The notes under the pieces were generated by a model. That model saw only the letters and a list, made by a program, of their open reading frames with translations. It was not told the DNA's origin and did no database searches. The translations under genes were made by a program, and so were the position numbers. A stretch of 64,000 bases of DNA from the NCBI RefSeq assembly GCF_021431965.1, contig NZ_CP090370.1:806001-870000 (forward strand), in the 5' to 3' direction. Source of the DNA: Erythrobacter sp. SDW2. Lineage in GTDB: Bacteria; Pseudomonadota; Alphaproteobacteria; Sphingomonadales; Sphingomonadaceae. Of this stretch, positions 1 through 8,490 are shown in pieces; within the stretch, counting starts at the first letter, position 1, and the number at the start of each line of letters is the position of its first letter.

Positions 1-16
1 CATAAGAGTGGTGGGC

Positions 17-1570
17 ATGGGAGAGAACACAGCCGCCGCCGCGCTTGCCGAACCGTTCGGCAATTTTTCGCAGATCCTGTCGCAATGGGCCGCCGCCCAG
101 CCGGACAAGCCCGCCATCCGCGATGACGGCGGCGAACTGACCTGGGGCGAGCTGGACGACCGCGTCGAGCGGCTCGCCGCGCGGCTTGTCGAGACCGGGC
201 TGCAGAAGGGACAATCGGTCGCCATCCTCGGCACCTCATGCATCGCCTATGCGCTGGTGTTCCTTGCCGCAGTGCGCGCGGGCGGGGTTGCTGCGCCGCT
301 GACGACCAGCGCGAGCAAGGAACAGCTCTCGGGCATGGCGGCCGATTCGGGCGCGCAGCACCTGTTCATCGATGCAGCGAAGAGCGCCGAGCTGGGCGCT
401 GATTTCGCCACCGGGCTCGTGCATATCGCGCTGGAGGAAATCGGGCACTGGATGGCGGCCACAGGGACGAAAGCGCCCGGGTTCGAACCCGATCCCAAAG
501 ACCACTTCAACATCATCTATTCCAGCGGTACGACGGGCATCCCCAAGGGCATCGTTCATTCGCACCAGATGCGCTGGCGGCAGTTCGGGGCGACGGCGGC
601 CTCGTTCCTGGGATCGGGCATGCCGGTGGTCTCGCTCGCATCGACCCCGCTCTATTCCAACACCACCATGGTCGCCTTCCTGCCGCCGCTGCTGGCAGGC
701 GGCACGGTGCGGGTGATGGGCAAGTTCAACACGGTCAAATGGCTGGAGCACGCGCAGGCTGACCGGACCACGCTGACCATGCTGGTGCCGGTGCAATACC
801 AGCGGCTGATGGCCGAACCGCGCTTCGACGAATTCGACCTGTCGTCCATGATGCTCAAATACTGCACCAGCGCGCCCTTCTCCCCCGAGCTCAAAGCCGA
901 GGTGCTGCGGCGGATGCCGGGCGGGTTGATCGAGATCTATTCCATGACCGAGGGCGGCGTGGTCTGTCTGCTGCCCTGCCACGAATTTCCCGACAAGCTC
1001 CACACCGTGGGTCGGCCCGCGCCCGGCAGCCAGCTGAAGGTGCTCGACGACGAGGACCGGCCGGTGCCCCCGGGGGAAGCGGGCAACCTCATCGGACTCT
1101 CGCAGACCATGATGGCCGGCTACAAGAACCAGCCCGGCAAGACCCGCGAAGGCTATTGGACCGATCCTGAAACGGGCGAGGTTTGGCAGCGGATGGGCGA
1201 TATCGGCCGGGTCGATGCCGATGGCTTTGTCGAGCTGGTCGGCCGGGCCAAGGACATGATCATCTCGGGCGGGTTCAACATCTATCCCAGCGATCTCGAA
1301 GCCGAACTGGCCAAGGACCCGCGCGTGGCGGAAGCGGCGGTGATCGGGATCCCGTCGGAGCAATGGGGCGAGACTCCGCTCGGCTTCGTCCGGCTGGCCG
1401 ATGGCGTGGCGAAAAGCGAGGTCGGCGATATCCTTGCCGTCACCAATGCGCGACTGGGCAAGACCCAGCGGCTTAGTGCGCTCCAGGCCATCGACGAGAT
1501 GCCGCGCAGCCATATCGGCAAGTTGCTCAAGACCGAGCTGCGCGAGCTCGCCGATCGCCTGACCGCGTAG
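17..1570 (+). CDS. AMP-dependent acyl-CoA synthetase/ligase (ANL superfamily)
   Basis: This enzyme should activate a carboxylic acid to an acyl-adenylate and then an acyl-CoA thioester in the cytoplasm. The P-loop motif SSGTTGIPKG lies near residue 170, the adenylate motif YSMTEGG near 310, and the C-terminal catalytic lysine sits in HIGKLLKTEL. The length (517 aa) is normal for the family. I chose the ATG at 17, preceded by a purine-rich GTGGTGGG. A GTG at 8 is also in frame and the frame stays open to the window edge, so the true start could lie outside. The substrate cannot be told from the sequence; fatty or aryl acids are both possible. Confidence 0.9.
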   Translation: MGENTAAAALAEPFGNFSQILSQWAAAQPDKPAIRDDGGELTWGELDDRVERLAARLVETGLQKGQSVAILGTSCIAYALVFLAAVRAGGVAAPLTTSASKEQLSGMAADSGAQHLFIDAAKSAELGADFATGLVHIALEEIGHWMAATGTKAPGFEPDPKDHFNIIYSSGTTGIPKGIVHSHQMRWRQFGATAASFLGSGMPVVSLASTPLYSNTTMVAFLPPLLAGGTVRVMGKFNTVKWLEHAQADRTTLTMLVPVQYQRLMAEPRFDEFDLSSMMLKYCTSAPFSPELKAEVLRRMPGGLIEIYSMTEGGVVCLLPCHEFPDKLHTVGRPAPGSQLKVLDDEDRPVPPGEAGNLIGLSQTMMAGYKNQPGKTREGYWTDPETGEVWQRMGDIGRVDADGFVELVGRAKDMIISGGFNIYPSDLEAELAKDPRVAEAAVIGIPSEQWGETPLGFVRLADGVAKSEVGDILAVTNARLGKTQRLSALQAIDEMPRSHIGKLLKTELRELADRLTA

Positions 1571-1591
1571 TCTCGCCAATGCAGCGAAGTT

Positions 1592-1908
1592 GTGCGGCGC
1601 GCCTCGGGGGGGAGGGGTCAGGCGCGCCGCACCTGCGCGACCCGGAGGCTTTAGCGCTCTGGGTACACCTCGGGTCCGTTCGGAAAGGCGCGGCGGTTAC
1701 ACGGAGTAGTCGTGGAAATGGAAATAGGGCCGCGAGACGCTGGTCGCCGGGGGGAGGGGGAGAGAGTTGGCGACCGCGTCTCGCGGCTTTACCGATCGTT
1801 GCCGCGCCCATGGCAGCGGTTTCGATCGTCCGGCTGCCGAGGGATCGAGCAGCCTGAGGGAGCCGGGGCGAGCATTCGGGGGGGGGAGAGGAGGGCTCGC
1901 CGCCGGCT
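1592..1908. other. three tandem stem-loops with purine-rich loops; candidate small-RNA locus
   Basis: The 550 bp between the synthetase and guaA holds no convincing gene but three long inverted repeats in a row. Arms are 1592-1604/1620-1632 (13 bp perfect), 1730-1748/1769-1786 (18 bp with one bulge) and 1861-1873/1895-1908 (13 bp with one bulge). Every loop is a run of G with A (for example CGGGGGGGAGGGGTC), so the minus strand carries CCTCC-type loops that resemble the anti-Shine-Dalgarno sequence. An AT-rich stretch at 1918-1953 could hold a minus-strand promoter. Alphaproteobacterial sRNAs with CCUCCUCCC loops are known; assigning this locus to them is inference. Confidence 0.5.
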
Positions 1909-1966
1909 TCGAGGGGTGAAATAATCTTTCGCGCCGCTTTCTAAAAGTGAGAAAACACGCAGGTCA

Positions 1967-1993
1967 GTTGCGTTGGACGCAACATACTTGACA
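1967..1993 (+). promoter_or_regulatory. 7 bp inverted repeat next to a TTGACA -35-like box upstream of guaA
   Basis: GTTGCGT-TGG-ACGCAAC (1967-1983) is a perfect 7 bp inverted repeat. It is followed five bases later by TTGACA (1988-1993), a consensus -35 hexamer. No good -10 hexamer lies 16-18 bp downstream, so this is only a candidate promoter/operator for guaA, whose start is 128 bp further on. Confidence 0.3.
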
Positions 1994-2120
1994 GGTTTTG
2001 TTCATCTGCGTGCGTCTGTCGCAATGTACGGTCCAACAAGGACCTCGCTGGGCTTGCTCCGGTGGGATAGATTTCCCTGCGGCTGGACAGCCTTCGTGCC
2101 CTTGCTTACCGCGCTCGGCC

Positions 2121-3695
2121 ATGGACGACGCTCATCTCCCCGATTCCATCCTCATCGTCGATTTCGGCAGCCAGGTGACCCAGCTAATCGCGCGCCGCGT
2201 GCGCGAGGCCGGAGTCTATTCCGAAATAGCGCCTTTCACCCAGGCCGAGGCGGCGTTCAGGCGCATGAAGCCCAAGGGGATCATCCTCTCCGGCTCGCCC
2301 GCCGGTGTGCCGGAAGAGGGAAGCCCGCGCGCGCCGATGGCGCTGTTCGAGGCGGGCGTTCCGATCCTCGGCATCTGTTACGGCCAGCAGGTCATGAGTC
2401 ATCAGCTCGGCGGCGAAGTGCGCCCCGGCCACGAAGTCGGCGACGGGGGCGAATTCGGCCGTGCGTACCTGACCGTGACCAAGGACTGCGCCCTGTTCGA
2501 CGGGCTCTGGAGCGTCGGCGAGCGCCACCAGGTGTGGATGAGCCACGGCGACAAGGTCACCCGCTTCGCCCCCGGCTTCGAGATCGTCGCCATCAGCGAC
2601 GGCGCACCCTTCGCGGTGATCGCAGACGAGGAGCGCAAGTTCTATGGCACCCAGTTCCACCCCGAGGTCGTCCACACACCCGACGGCGGGAAGCTGCTGG
2701 CCAATTTCGTGCACAAGGTCTGCGGGCTCAAAGGCGACTGGACCATGGCCGCCTATCGCGAGACCAAGGTGCGCGAAATCCGCGAGCAGGTGGGCGGCAG
2801 CAAGGTCATTTGCGGCCTCAGCGGCGGCGTCGACAGCTCGGTCGCTGCGATCCTGATCCACGAGGCGATCGGCGAACAGCTGACCTGCGTCTTCGTCGAC
2901 CACGGGCTGCTGCGGCTGGGCGAGCGCGAGCAGGTCGAAACCATGTTTCGCGACCATTACAACATCCCGCTGGTGGTCGTGGATGCCGAGCAGATGTTCA
3001 TGGAAGGCCTCGCCGGCGTCACCGACCCCGAGGCCAAGCGCAAATTCATCGGCAAGACCTTCATCGATGTGTTCGAAGCCGAAGCGAAGAAGATCGGCGG
3101 CGCCGATTTCCTCGCCCAGGGCACACTCTATCCCGACGTGATCGAGAGCGTCAGCTTCACCGGCGGGCCGAGCGTGACGATCAAGAGCCACCACAATGTC
3201 GGCGGGCTCCCGGAGCGCATGAACATGAAGCTGGTCGAGCCGCTGCGTGAACTGTTCAAGGACGAGGTGCGCGTTCTGGGCCGCGAGCTGGGCCTGCCCG
3301 ATATCTTCGTCGGCCGCCACCCCTTCCCCGGCCCCGGCCTGGCCATCCGCATCCCCGGCGAAGTGACCAAGGAACGCTGCGATATCCTGCGCAAGGCCGA
3401 CGCCATCTATCTCGACGAGATCCGCAAGGCCGGGCTCTATGACGCGATCTGGCAGGCCTTCGCCGTGCTGCTGCCGGTCCGCACCGTGGGCGTGATGGGC
3501 GATTATCGCACCTACGACAGCGTCTGCGCCCTGCGCGCGGTGACCAGCACCGACGGGATGACGGCGGACGTCTATCCCTTCGACGCCGCCTTCCTGACCG
3601 GCTGCGCGACGCGCATCGTCAACGAGGTGCAGGGGATCAACCGGGTGGTGTATGACTATACGTCAAAGCCGCCGGGGACGATCGAGTGGGAGTGA
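2121..3695 (+). CDS. guaA: GMP synthase (glutamine-hydrolysing)
   Basis: GuaA converts XMP to GMP with ATP and glutamine, the last step of de novo guanine nucleotide synthesis. The N-terminal glutamine amidotransferase domain shows the nucleophile in GICYGQQ (Cys about 86) and the FHPEV histidine/glutamate pair. The ATP pyrophosphatase domain has the PP-loop SGGVDSS near residue 239, and the C-terminal dimerisation domain ends in TIEWE as usual. With ATG at 2121 the protein is 524 aa, the normal length. The frame is open 41 codons upstream, but that extension has no family similarity. Confidence 0.97.
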   Translation: MDDAHLPDSILIVDFGSQVTQLIARRVREAGVYSEIAPFTQAEAAFRRMKPKGIILSGSPAGVPEEGSPRAPMALFEAGVPILGICYGQQVMSHQLGGEVRPGHEVGDGGEFGRAYLTVTKDCALFDGLWSVGERHQVWMSHGDKVTRFAPGFEIVAISDGAPFAVIADEERKFYGTQFHPEVVHTPDGGKLLANFVHKVCGLKGDWTMAAYRETKVREIREQVGGSKVICGLSGGVDSSVAAILIHEAIGEQLTCVFVDHGLLRLGEREQVETMFRDHYNIPLVVVDAEQMFMEGLAGVTDPEAKRKFIGKTFIDVFEAEAKKIGGADFLAQGTLYPDVIESVSFTGGPSVTIKSHHNVGGLPERMNMKLVEPLRELFKDEVRVLGRELGLPDIFVGRHPFPGPGLAIRIPGEVTKERCDILRKADAIYLDEIRKAGLYDAIWQAFAVLLPVRTVGVMGDYRTYDSVCALRAVTSTDGMTADVYPFDAAFLTGCATRIVNEVQGINRVVYDYTSKPPGTIEWE

Positions 3696-3714
3696 AGCGT
3701 CTCCGTTCCGCTGC

Positions 3715-4188
3715 TTAACGCCTGAAAACCGCTACTTTGTTCAACACGTAGTGGCGGCCTGCAATCGCCATGAGCGCACCGATGAGTGCGAATGCGATGC
3801 CGAAGCCGAACAGCAAGGGCTCGCGAACGGGTTCATCACCGTAAGCAAGGGCGAAGAGGATGGATGCCGTCAGTGCGCCGGCGAAACCCGCTGCGCCAAC
3901 CGAATCGCCAAAGATTCTGCTTATCGTCGTCCCCACGGCAATACCAAGCGGCAACGCAACAATGATGCCCAGAATGAGGCCGATCAATCCTCCCCAGAAG
4001 AGCGTGCCAAGAATTGCAGAAGGGTCATCCGTGAGCCTGTTGAAACCGAACAGGATGCCAACAAAACCGATAGCGGTGACGAGGCCACCTAAAGCCGAGG
4101 CAACCAATGCGATTGACACGACGTCGCCGAAATCCAGTTGCCTTGCCACATGTTCAAGGTAGCTTGCGATCTGGTCGAGGCCAAGCAC
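3715..4188 (-). CDS. small four-helix membrane protein, function unknown
   Basis: I do not recognise a family. From a GTG start at 4188 the protein is 157 aa, with four hydrophobic segments (roughly residues 24-50, 60-90, 98-115 and 125-148), so it is probably an inner-membrane protein. The open frame extends further upstream, antisense to the antitoxin gene, but that part is polar and looks like a shadow frame. It converges on guaA with only 19 bp between the stop codons. The start is uncertain, since a TTG at 4227 and a GTG at 4251 are also in frame. Confidence 0.55.
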   Translation of the reverse strand: MLGLDQIASYLEHVARQLDFGDVVSIALVASALGGLVTAIGFVGILFGFNRLTDDPSAILGTLFWGGLIGLILGIIVALPLGIAVGTTISRIFGDSVGAAGFAGALTASILFALAYGDEPVREPLLFGFGIAFALIGALMAIAGRHYVLNKVAVFRR

Positions 4189-4219
4189 TATTGCCGGGCT
4201 TCGACCGAGGGACCCAAGC

Positions 4220-4242
4220 TTGACCAACCCCCTTGACCAACC
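4220..4242 (+). promoter_or_regulatory. 13 bp-spaced direct repeat before the toxin-antitoxin operon
   Basis: TTGACCAACC occurs at 4220-4229 and again at 4233-4242, just 12 bp before the antitoxin ATG. Phd/VapB-type antitoxins normally repress their own promoters through short repeats in this position, and TTGACC could also serve as a -35 box. This is a candidate autoregulatory operator by position only. Confidence 0.35.
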
Positions 4243-4254
4243 TACCCTCACGCC

Positions 4255-4515
4255 ATGACCATCCACTTCAACATCGGCGAGGCCAAGGCGCAGCTTTCGA
4301 AGCTGATCGCGGCTGCCTTGCGCGGTGAAGAAGTGGTGATCGACAAGGATGGCGTGCCGCAAGTGCGGCTGACGCCGGTCCCTGCCGCGCAAAAGCTCGA
4401 CAAGGAAGAACGGCGTCGGCGTATCGACGAGATGCTCGCGCGGGTCGATGCCATGCCGATGGATCGCACCACCAGCTGGGAACTTGAATACGACGAGTTC
4501 GGCCTGCCGAAATGA
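4255..4515 (+). CDS. Phd/YefM-family antitoxin
   Basis: An 86 aa antitoxin of the prevent-host-death family. The N-terminal half has the typical pattern NIGEAKAQLSKLI followed by GEEVVIDKDGVPQVRLTPV, which forms the DNA-binding and dimer fold. The charged C-terminal tail (KEERRRRIDEM...) should wrap around and neutralise the toxin. The PIN toxin gene follows after 7 bp. The antitoxin probably represses its own promoter through the direct repeat just upstream. Confidence 0.88.
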   Translation: MTIHFNIGEAKAQLSKLIAAALRGEEVVIDKDGVPQVRLTPVPAAQKLDKEERRRRIDEMLARVDAMPMDRTTSWELEYDEFGLPK

Positions 4516-4522
4516 TCCCGAA

Positions 4523-4918
4523 ATGATCGCGGTCGATACGTCGGCCCTCATGGCTGTCCTGCTGGGTGAACCCGAACAGGATCACATAATATCGCTGTTG
4601 GAGCGGGCAGACGGCGTCGTCATCAGCGCAGGGACCTTGGTCGAGCTAAGGTTGGTGGCTTATCGCAGATTTGGTGCGCCGCTGGCTGCCGAAGTTGATG
4701 TGTCACTTGGGCTGTTCGGTATCGCCATCATTCCTGTCGACCGCGAACAGGCCGATATCGCTCACACGGCCTTCACCCGGTTCGGCAAGGGCACCGGCCA
4801 TCCGGCGCAGCTCAACTATGGCGATCTGTTCGCCTATGCGCTGGCCAAGAGCCGCAATATCCCCCTGCTGTTCAAGGGCGCGGATTTCGTCGCGACGGAT
4901 GTGATCGCCGCCGCCTAA
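4523..4918 (+). CDS. vapC: VapC-type PIN-domain ribonuclease toxin
   Basis: A 131 aa PIN-domain protein, predicted Mg2+-dependent RNase acting as the toxin of the pair. Acidic active-site residues are visible: D4 in IAVDTSAL, the glutamate in TLVELRL, and the aspartate in LNYGDLFAYALAK, with a further aspartate in LLFKGADF. The ATG at 4523 follows an 11 bp tandem duplication (CCGAAATGATC twice, 4507-4528). An older-looking ATG at 4512 overlaps the antitoxin stop but terminates after four codons, so 4523 is the only usable start. Confidence 0.88.
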   Translation: MIAVDTSALMAVLLGEPEQDHIISLLERADGVVISAGTLVELRLVAYRRFGAPLAAEVDVSLGLFGIAIIPVDREQADIAHTAFTRFGKGTGHPAQLNYGDLFAYALAKSRNIPLLFKGADFVATDVIAAA

Positions 4919-4993
4919 GCCGCAACGAAAATCGCGTGTCGCGCTGCCCGCAGCCTGCTAGCGTGATGCAGGGTCGGAATGGGGAGGTGCACT

Positions 4994-6229
4994 GTGGCGA
5001 CTTCGGCTGAAAAATCACGCGTTTCGGGCACGCGGCTGTTCTGGGTGGTGATCCTGCTCGCGCTGTCGGTGCTGCTCAATTACGTCGACCGAGGCGCTAT
5101 CGGGGTCGCGGCGCCGCTGATGATCGAAGAGCTCGATTTCACCGCGACCGAGTTCGGCACCGCGGTCTCCGCCTTCTTCTGGGTCTACGCGCCGTTGTGC
5201 CTGTTCGTCGGCTGGCTGTGCGACCGGTTCTGCGTCTACCGCATGTTTGCCGCCGGGATCGCGCTGTGGGCGCTGGCGACGCTGCTGACCGGCTTCGTCA
5301 ACGGGCTGGTGCTGCTGATCGTGCTGCGGCTGCTGCTGGGGCTGGGCGAGAGCATCGCCTTTCCCGGCAGTTCCAAGATCTTCGCCGCCGAGGTGCCGGC
5401 GCATCATCGCGGCAGCGCCAACGCACTGGTCGGCGCGGCGCTGGCGTTCGGGCCGGCGGTGGGCGTGCTGACCGGCGGGGTGATCCTGGAGACCATGGGT
5501 TGGCGGCCGATTTTCTGGATATTCGGCCTCGTCACCCTGCTGTGGCTGGTGCCCTGGCACTTCGCCTCGAAGCCCTTGCGCAGTGACAGCGTGACGACCC
5601 CGGTGGTCGATCCGGTGCCGATGAAGCGGCTGTTCGCCATTCCTACGCTGTGGCTGATGGGCGTGGCCCATTTCATGTCGAACTACGGCTTCTACTTCCT
5701 GCTCGCCTGGCTGCCACTCTACCTGACCAAGACGCTGGGCTATTCGATTGCCGAGATGACGCTGCTGACGACGCTCAACTTCACCACCCAGGGTGTCTCG
5801 GCGCTGGTGGCCGGGCGGCTGTCCGACATGGCGGTAACGCGCGGCGCGGACGAGGCGCGCGTGCGGCGCTGGCTGATGGCGTTGGGCCAGGCGCTGGCCG
5901 GTGGCGCGATTGCCGGGCTGTGGTTTGCCGAAGGGACCTGGCAATTGGGCGCATGGCTGGTGATCGCCGGGATCGGGGCCGGGCTGGTCTCGGTCAACCT
6001 GTTTGCCGTGGCGCAGATCTTTGCCGGGCCGCGCGCCGCAGGCGGCTGGGTCGGCATCCAGAACGCCATCGGCAATGCTTCGGGCATCGTTGGCCCGATC
6101 GCGACGGGGATTATCGTCGACCAGCTCGGCTCCTATGGGCTGGCCTTCGCGCTGGCGGCAGGGATTTCGGCTGCCGGTGCGCTGTGGTGGTGGCTGGTAA
6201 TACCTCCGATCCGGCAGATCGAGACCTGA
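4994..6229 (+). CDS. MFS transporter, anion:cation symporter-like
   Basis: A 12-helix major facilitator superfamily transporter of about 411 aa in the inner membrane. The first helix carries NYVDRGAIGVAAP and the loop 2-3 region has GWLCDRF, typical of the ACS/galactonate-type branch. The frame begins at an ATG at 4979, but the strong GGGGAGG at 4981-4987 places the start better at the GTG at 4994. The substrate is unknown, probably an organic anion. It stands alone, 75 bp downstream of vapC. Confidence 0.9.
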   Translation: MATSAEKSRVSGTRLFWVVILLALSVLLNYVDRGAIGVAAPLMIEELDFTATEFGTAVSAFFWVYAPLCLFVGWLCDRFCVYRMFAAGIALWALATLLTGFVNGLVLLIVLRLLLGLGESIAFPGSSKIFAAEVPAHHRGSANALVGAALAFGPAVGVLTGGVILETMGWRPIFWIFGLVTLLWLVPWHFASKPLRSDSVTTPVVDPVPMKRLFAIPTLWLMGVAHFMSNYGFYFLLAWLPLYLTKTLGYSIAEMTLLTTLNFTTQGVSALVAGRLSDMAVTRGADEARVRRWLMALGQALAGGAIAGLWFAEGTWQLGAWLVIAGIGAGLVSVNLFAVAQIFAGPRAAGGWVGIQNAIGNASGIVGPIATGIIVDQLGSYGLAFALAAGISAAGALWWWLVIPPIRQIET

Positions 6230-6452
6230 GGCAAAGCCAGGCGGCGGCGCGCACTTCCTGGCCGATCCGTTTGATCCTTTCGCGTGTCCGCATCAGCAGC
6301 GCGACAGTTCGACCTGCATGGACGTGGTGCCGTGGGCCAGACAGGCCGGGACCCGCTTCGGCTCGCCTAGCACATTCACCGGGGAACGCTCTGGCCTCCC
6401 GAGGCGTTGAACAGGCACGGACGGGAGCACAGCAATGTCCCCGGAGAGAACA

Positions 6453-6905
6453 ATGAAAACCGCAATTGTATTGATCGCTTCCGCCACTGCCACGCTGGCC
6501 CTGGCAGGCTGCGCGACCTTGGAGGAAACACTCGCCGAAGAAAGCTCGGAAACATACTATGCCACGCTGACGGGCGCGAACGAAGTCGGCGGCGGCGACA
6601 GCGACGGATACGGCAGGGCGGAAATCTCCATCACCGACGAATTTGGCCAGATATGCTGGGACCTCAACGATGTTCGCGGCATCGGCCCGATCACCGCGGC
6701 TCATATCCATCTCGGCGCAGCCGGGACCAACGGGCCCCCAGTCTTCACCCTGCGCCGTGCCAATGAAGGCGGCTATAAGGGTTGCACCGACGGGAGCGAA
6801 TGGCAGGAGGACCGGATCGAGGGCAACCCCGAAGCCTTCTATGTCAACGTCCACACAGCCGAGTATCCCAACGGCGCGATCCGCGGTCAATTGAGCCGCA
6901 ACTAG
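6453..6905 (+). CDS. CHRD-domain lipoprotein
   Basis: A 150 aa lipoprotein. The signal peptide ends in the lipobox LAGC (residues about 17-20), followed by a CHRD-type beta domain with YYATLTGANEVGGGDSDGYG, HIHLGAAGTNGPPV and YVNVHTAEYPNGAIRGQL. These are the hallmark strands of bacterial CHRD proteins, whose role is unclear. The ATG at 6453 has GGAGAG at a good distance and begins a proper signal peptide, unlike the ATG at 6435. Confidence 0.85.
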   Translation: MKTAIVLIASATATLALAGCATLEETLAEESSETYYATLTGANEVGGGDSDGYGRAEISITDEFGQICWDLNDVRGIGPITAAHIHLGAAGTNGPPVFTLRRANEGGYKGCTDGSEWQEDRIEGNPEAFYVNVHTAEYPNGAIRGQLSRN

Positions 6906-6978
6906 GTCCGCCAGCGATCGCATCGAAATGCCGGAAACGTCTTGTCGCGCGGCACATGTCGCGCGACAACTGTTCCCC

Positions 6979-7707
6979 ATGCAACTCGATCTCGGCCCCG
7001 ATCCGCGCACCGATGTGCTGCGCCGTTTGCACACTGCGCTGATTGGCAGGCTCGGGCGCATCGTGCGCCCGCCCGACAAGCGCCGCAGCCCTGAATGGGT
7101 GCTGGTTCATGGCGTGATCGGCGCACAGACCAAGACGGCGGCTTCGAACGCTTCGACCGACGGGCTGCTGGCGGACTATGGCTGCTGGGAAGCGGTTGCG
7201 TCAGCGCCGGTTGGGGAACTCGAGGCCCCGCTACAGCGCCAGACCTTTCCCTCGGTCGCGGCGCAAAGGCTCAAGGATTGCCTCGGCGCGATCATGGCCG
7301 AGCGCGGCGCGGTGGATTTGTCACACCTCTCCGACCTGGAGACCGACGCGGCGATGGCTTGGCTCGAACGCCTGCCCGGCGTCGCGCGCAAGAATAGCGC
7401 CGGGGTGATGAATGCCTCAACCTTGGGGCGAAAGGCGATGGTGATCGACGGCCATCACCGCCGCATCATGCAGCGCATGGGCATCGTGCCGGAGCGCGCC
7501 GACACCACCCGGGCCTACGACACACTGATGCCGCTGGTCCCGACCGAGTGGACTGCGGCAGATATGGACGAACACCACTTGCTGCTCAAGAAACTGGGGC
7601 AGAGCCTGTGCCGCCCGCGCGCGCCCGATTGCACCGAATGCCCGGCGCGCAGTGGTTGCGCGACCGGGCGAAGGGCAAATCAGGCGCCCTTGTCAGGCAG
7701 ATTGTAG
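6979..7707 (+). CDS. endonuclease III-like DNA glycosylase with [4Fe-4S] cluster
   Basis: A 242 aa HhH-GPD base-excision repair enzyme. The helix-hairpin-helix LPGVARKNSAGV contains the catalytic lysine position and IDGHHRR the catalytic aspartate. The C-terminus has four cysteines spaced C-X6-C-X2-C-X5-C (CRPRAPDCTECPARSGC), the exact iron-sulfur pattern of the Nth/MutY group. It is shorter and more divergent than Nth itself, so the base specificity is open. I chose the ATG at 6979 because the upstream 17 residues are not family-like. Its 3' end overlaps the convergent next gene by 28 bp. Confidence 0.85.
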   Translation: MQLDLGPDPRTDVLRRLHTALIGRLGRIVRPPDKRRSPEWVLVHGVIGAQTKTAASNASTDGLLADYGCWEAVASAPVGELEAPLQRQTFPSVAAQRLKDCLGAIMAERGAVDLSHLSDLETDAAMAWLERLPGVARKNSAGVMNASTLGRKAMVIDGHHRRIMQRMGIVPERADTTRAYDTLMPLVPTEWTAADMDEHHLLLKKLGQSLCRPRAPDCTECPARSGCATGRRANQAPLSGRL

Positions 7708-8087
7708 GGAATGAAGTCGGACAGGAAGACGTTGCCGGTGTAAAAGCCGCCGACCGGGTCGATCGTGGTGACAATGTCGCTCTTGCACACGCTCGAGCCG
7801 AACTTGCGGAAGACCAGCGCGTCCCGATCATCGAGCGATTCCGGATCGCGGGTATAATTGACCCATACGGTGCGGCCGACCTTGTAGACGATCGCGGTCT
7901 TGTCGATCACCTGGAAGCTGCGCACCGGATAATCGCGGATGCAGCTCTTGGGCTCGCCGGCCACGCGGCCTTCGATCAGCTTGGCCAGCTTGGCCTCGCC
8001 CTTGGACATCTCGTCGGCATGCACGGGTGCGCCGCCGATCATGGCGAAGGCGGCAAGGGCCACAGCGGAAAGAAAGGTCTTGGTCAT
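7680..8087 (-). CDS. secreted protein of unknown function
   Basis: A 135 aa protein with a clear Sec signal peptide (residues 1-23, ending APVHADE) and a mature part with two cysteines (SCIRDYPVRSF and SSVCKSD) that may form a disulfide. I recognise no catalytic motif. The ATG at 8087 has a strong AGGAGAAG ribosome binding site. It is probably periplasmic. Confidence 0.8.
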   Translation of the reverse strand: MTKTFLSAVALAAFAMIGGAPVHADEMSKGEAKLAKLIEGRVAGEPKSCIRDYPVRSFQVIDKTAIVYKVGRTVWVNYTRDPESLDDRDALVFRKFGSSVCKSDIVTTIDPVGGFYTGNVFLSDFIPYNLPDKGA

Positions 8088-8149
8088 CACGCTTCTCCTA
8101 GAAGCGCGACTCATACCACAATTGGCTGAACTGGGGCTGACTTTTTACG

Positions 8150-8410
8150 TCAGCGGTGGCCGGGATCGGCGCCCTCCGAAATGTCGGGCAAGCTCGCCTG
8201 GTCGGCAGCGTCGGCCGGGCCGCCTTCGAGCACGAAGCGGCGGTCGCAATAGCCGCAGTCGACATAGCCATGCTCGTCGATCTCGAGATAGATGCGCGGA
8301 TGGCCGAGCGCGGCCGGGCGGTAATTGACGCCCCCGCGGATATCGCTGGCGCCGTCGCAACTGACGCGGCGGGTGGTGACCTTGACGACTTCGGGCGGGG
8401 CTATGCTCAT
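8150..8410 (-). CDS. CHCC-type zinc-finger protein (NDUFS6-like)
   Basis: An 86 aa protein with the CHCC zinc-finger signature: a cysteine in VSCDG, the HPRIYLEID histidine, and the pair CGYC. Related small proteins are found alongside respiratory complex I in alphaproteobacteria and mitochondria. The ATG at 8410 begins the conserved part; the frame extends 12 codons further without similarity. It diverges from the ABC ATPase gene, sharing an 80 bp promoter region. Confidence 0.85.
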   Translation of the reverse strand: MSIAPPEVVKVTTRRVSCDGASDIRGGVNYRPAALGHPRIYLEIDEHGYVDCGYCDRRFVLEGGPADAADQASLPDISEGADPGHR

Positions 8411-8490
8411 GCGGCTGCGAATAGTGGCTTGGCCTGCGCGAAGCAATCCGGTCTTTGCAGCTCGCGCGGCTTCGGCCTAGAGGCAGGTGC

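Noticed and set aside
1579-1857. Short plus-strand frame in the guaA spacer
   Set aside because: It lies across the stem-loop array, has no ribosome site and an Arg/Gly-rich, non-family translation.
1930-2120. Purine riboswitch upstream of guaA
   Set aside because: No three-way junction with the conserved purine-aptamer core can be drawn; only a simple palindrome and a -35-like box are seen.
2184-3320. Long open frame antisense to guaA
   Set aside because: It mirrors the conserved GuaA gene in GC-rich DNA; its translation is low-complexity and lacks any family motif or ribosome site.
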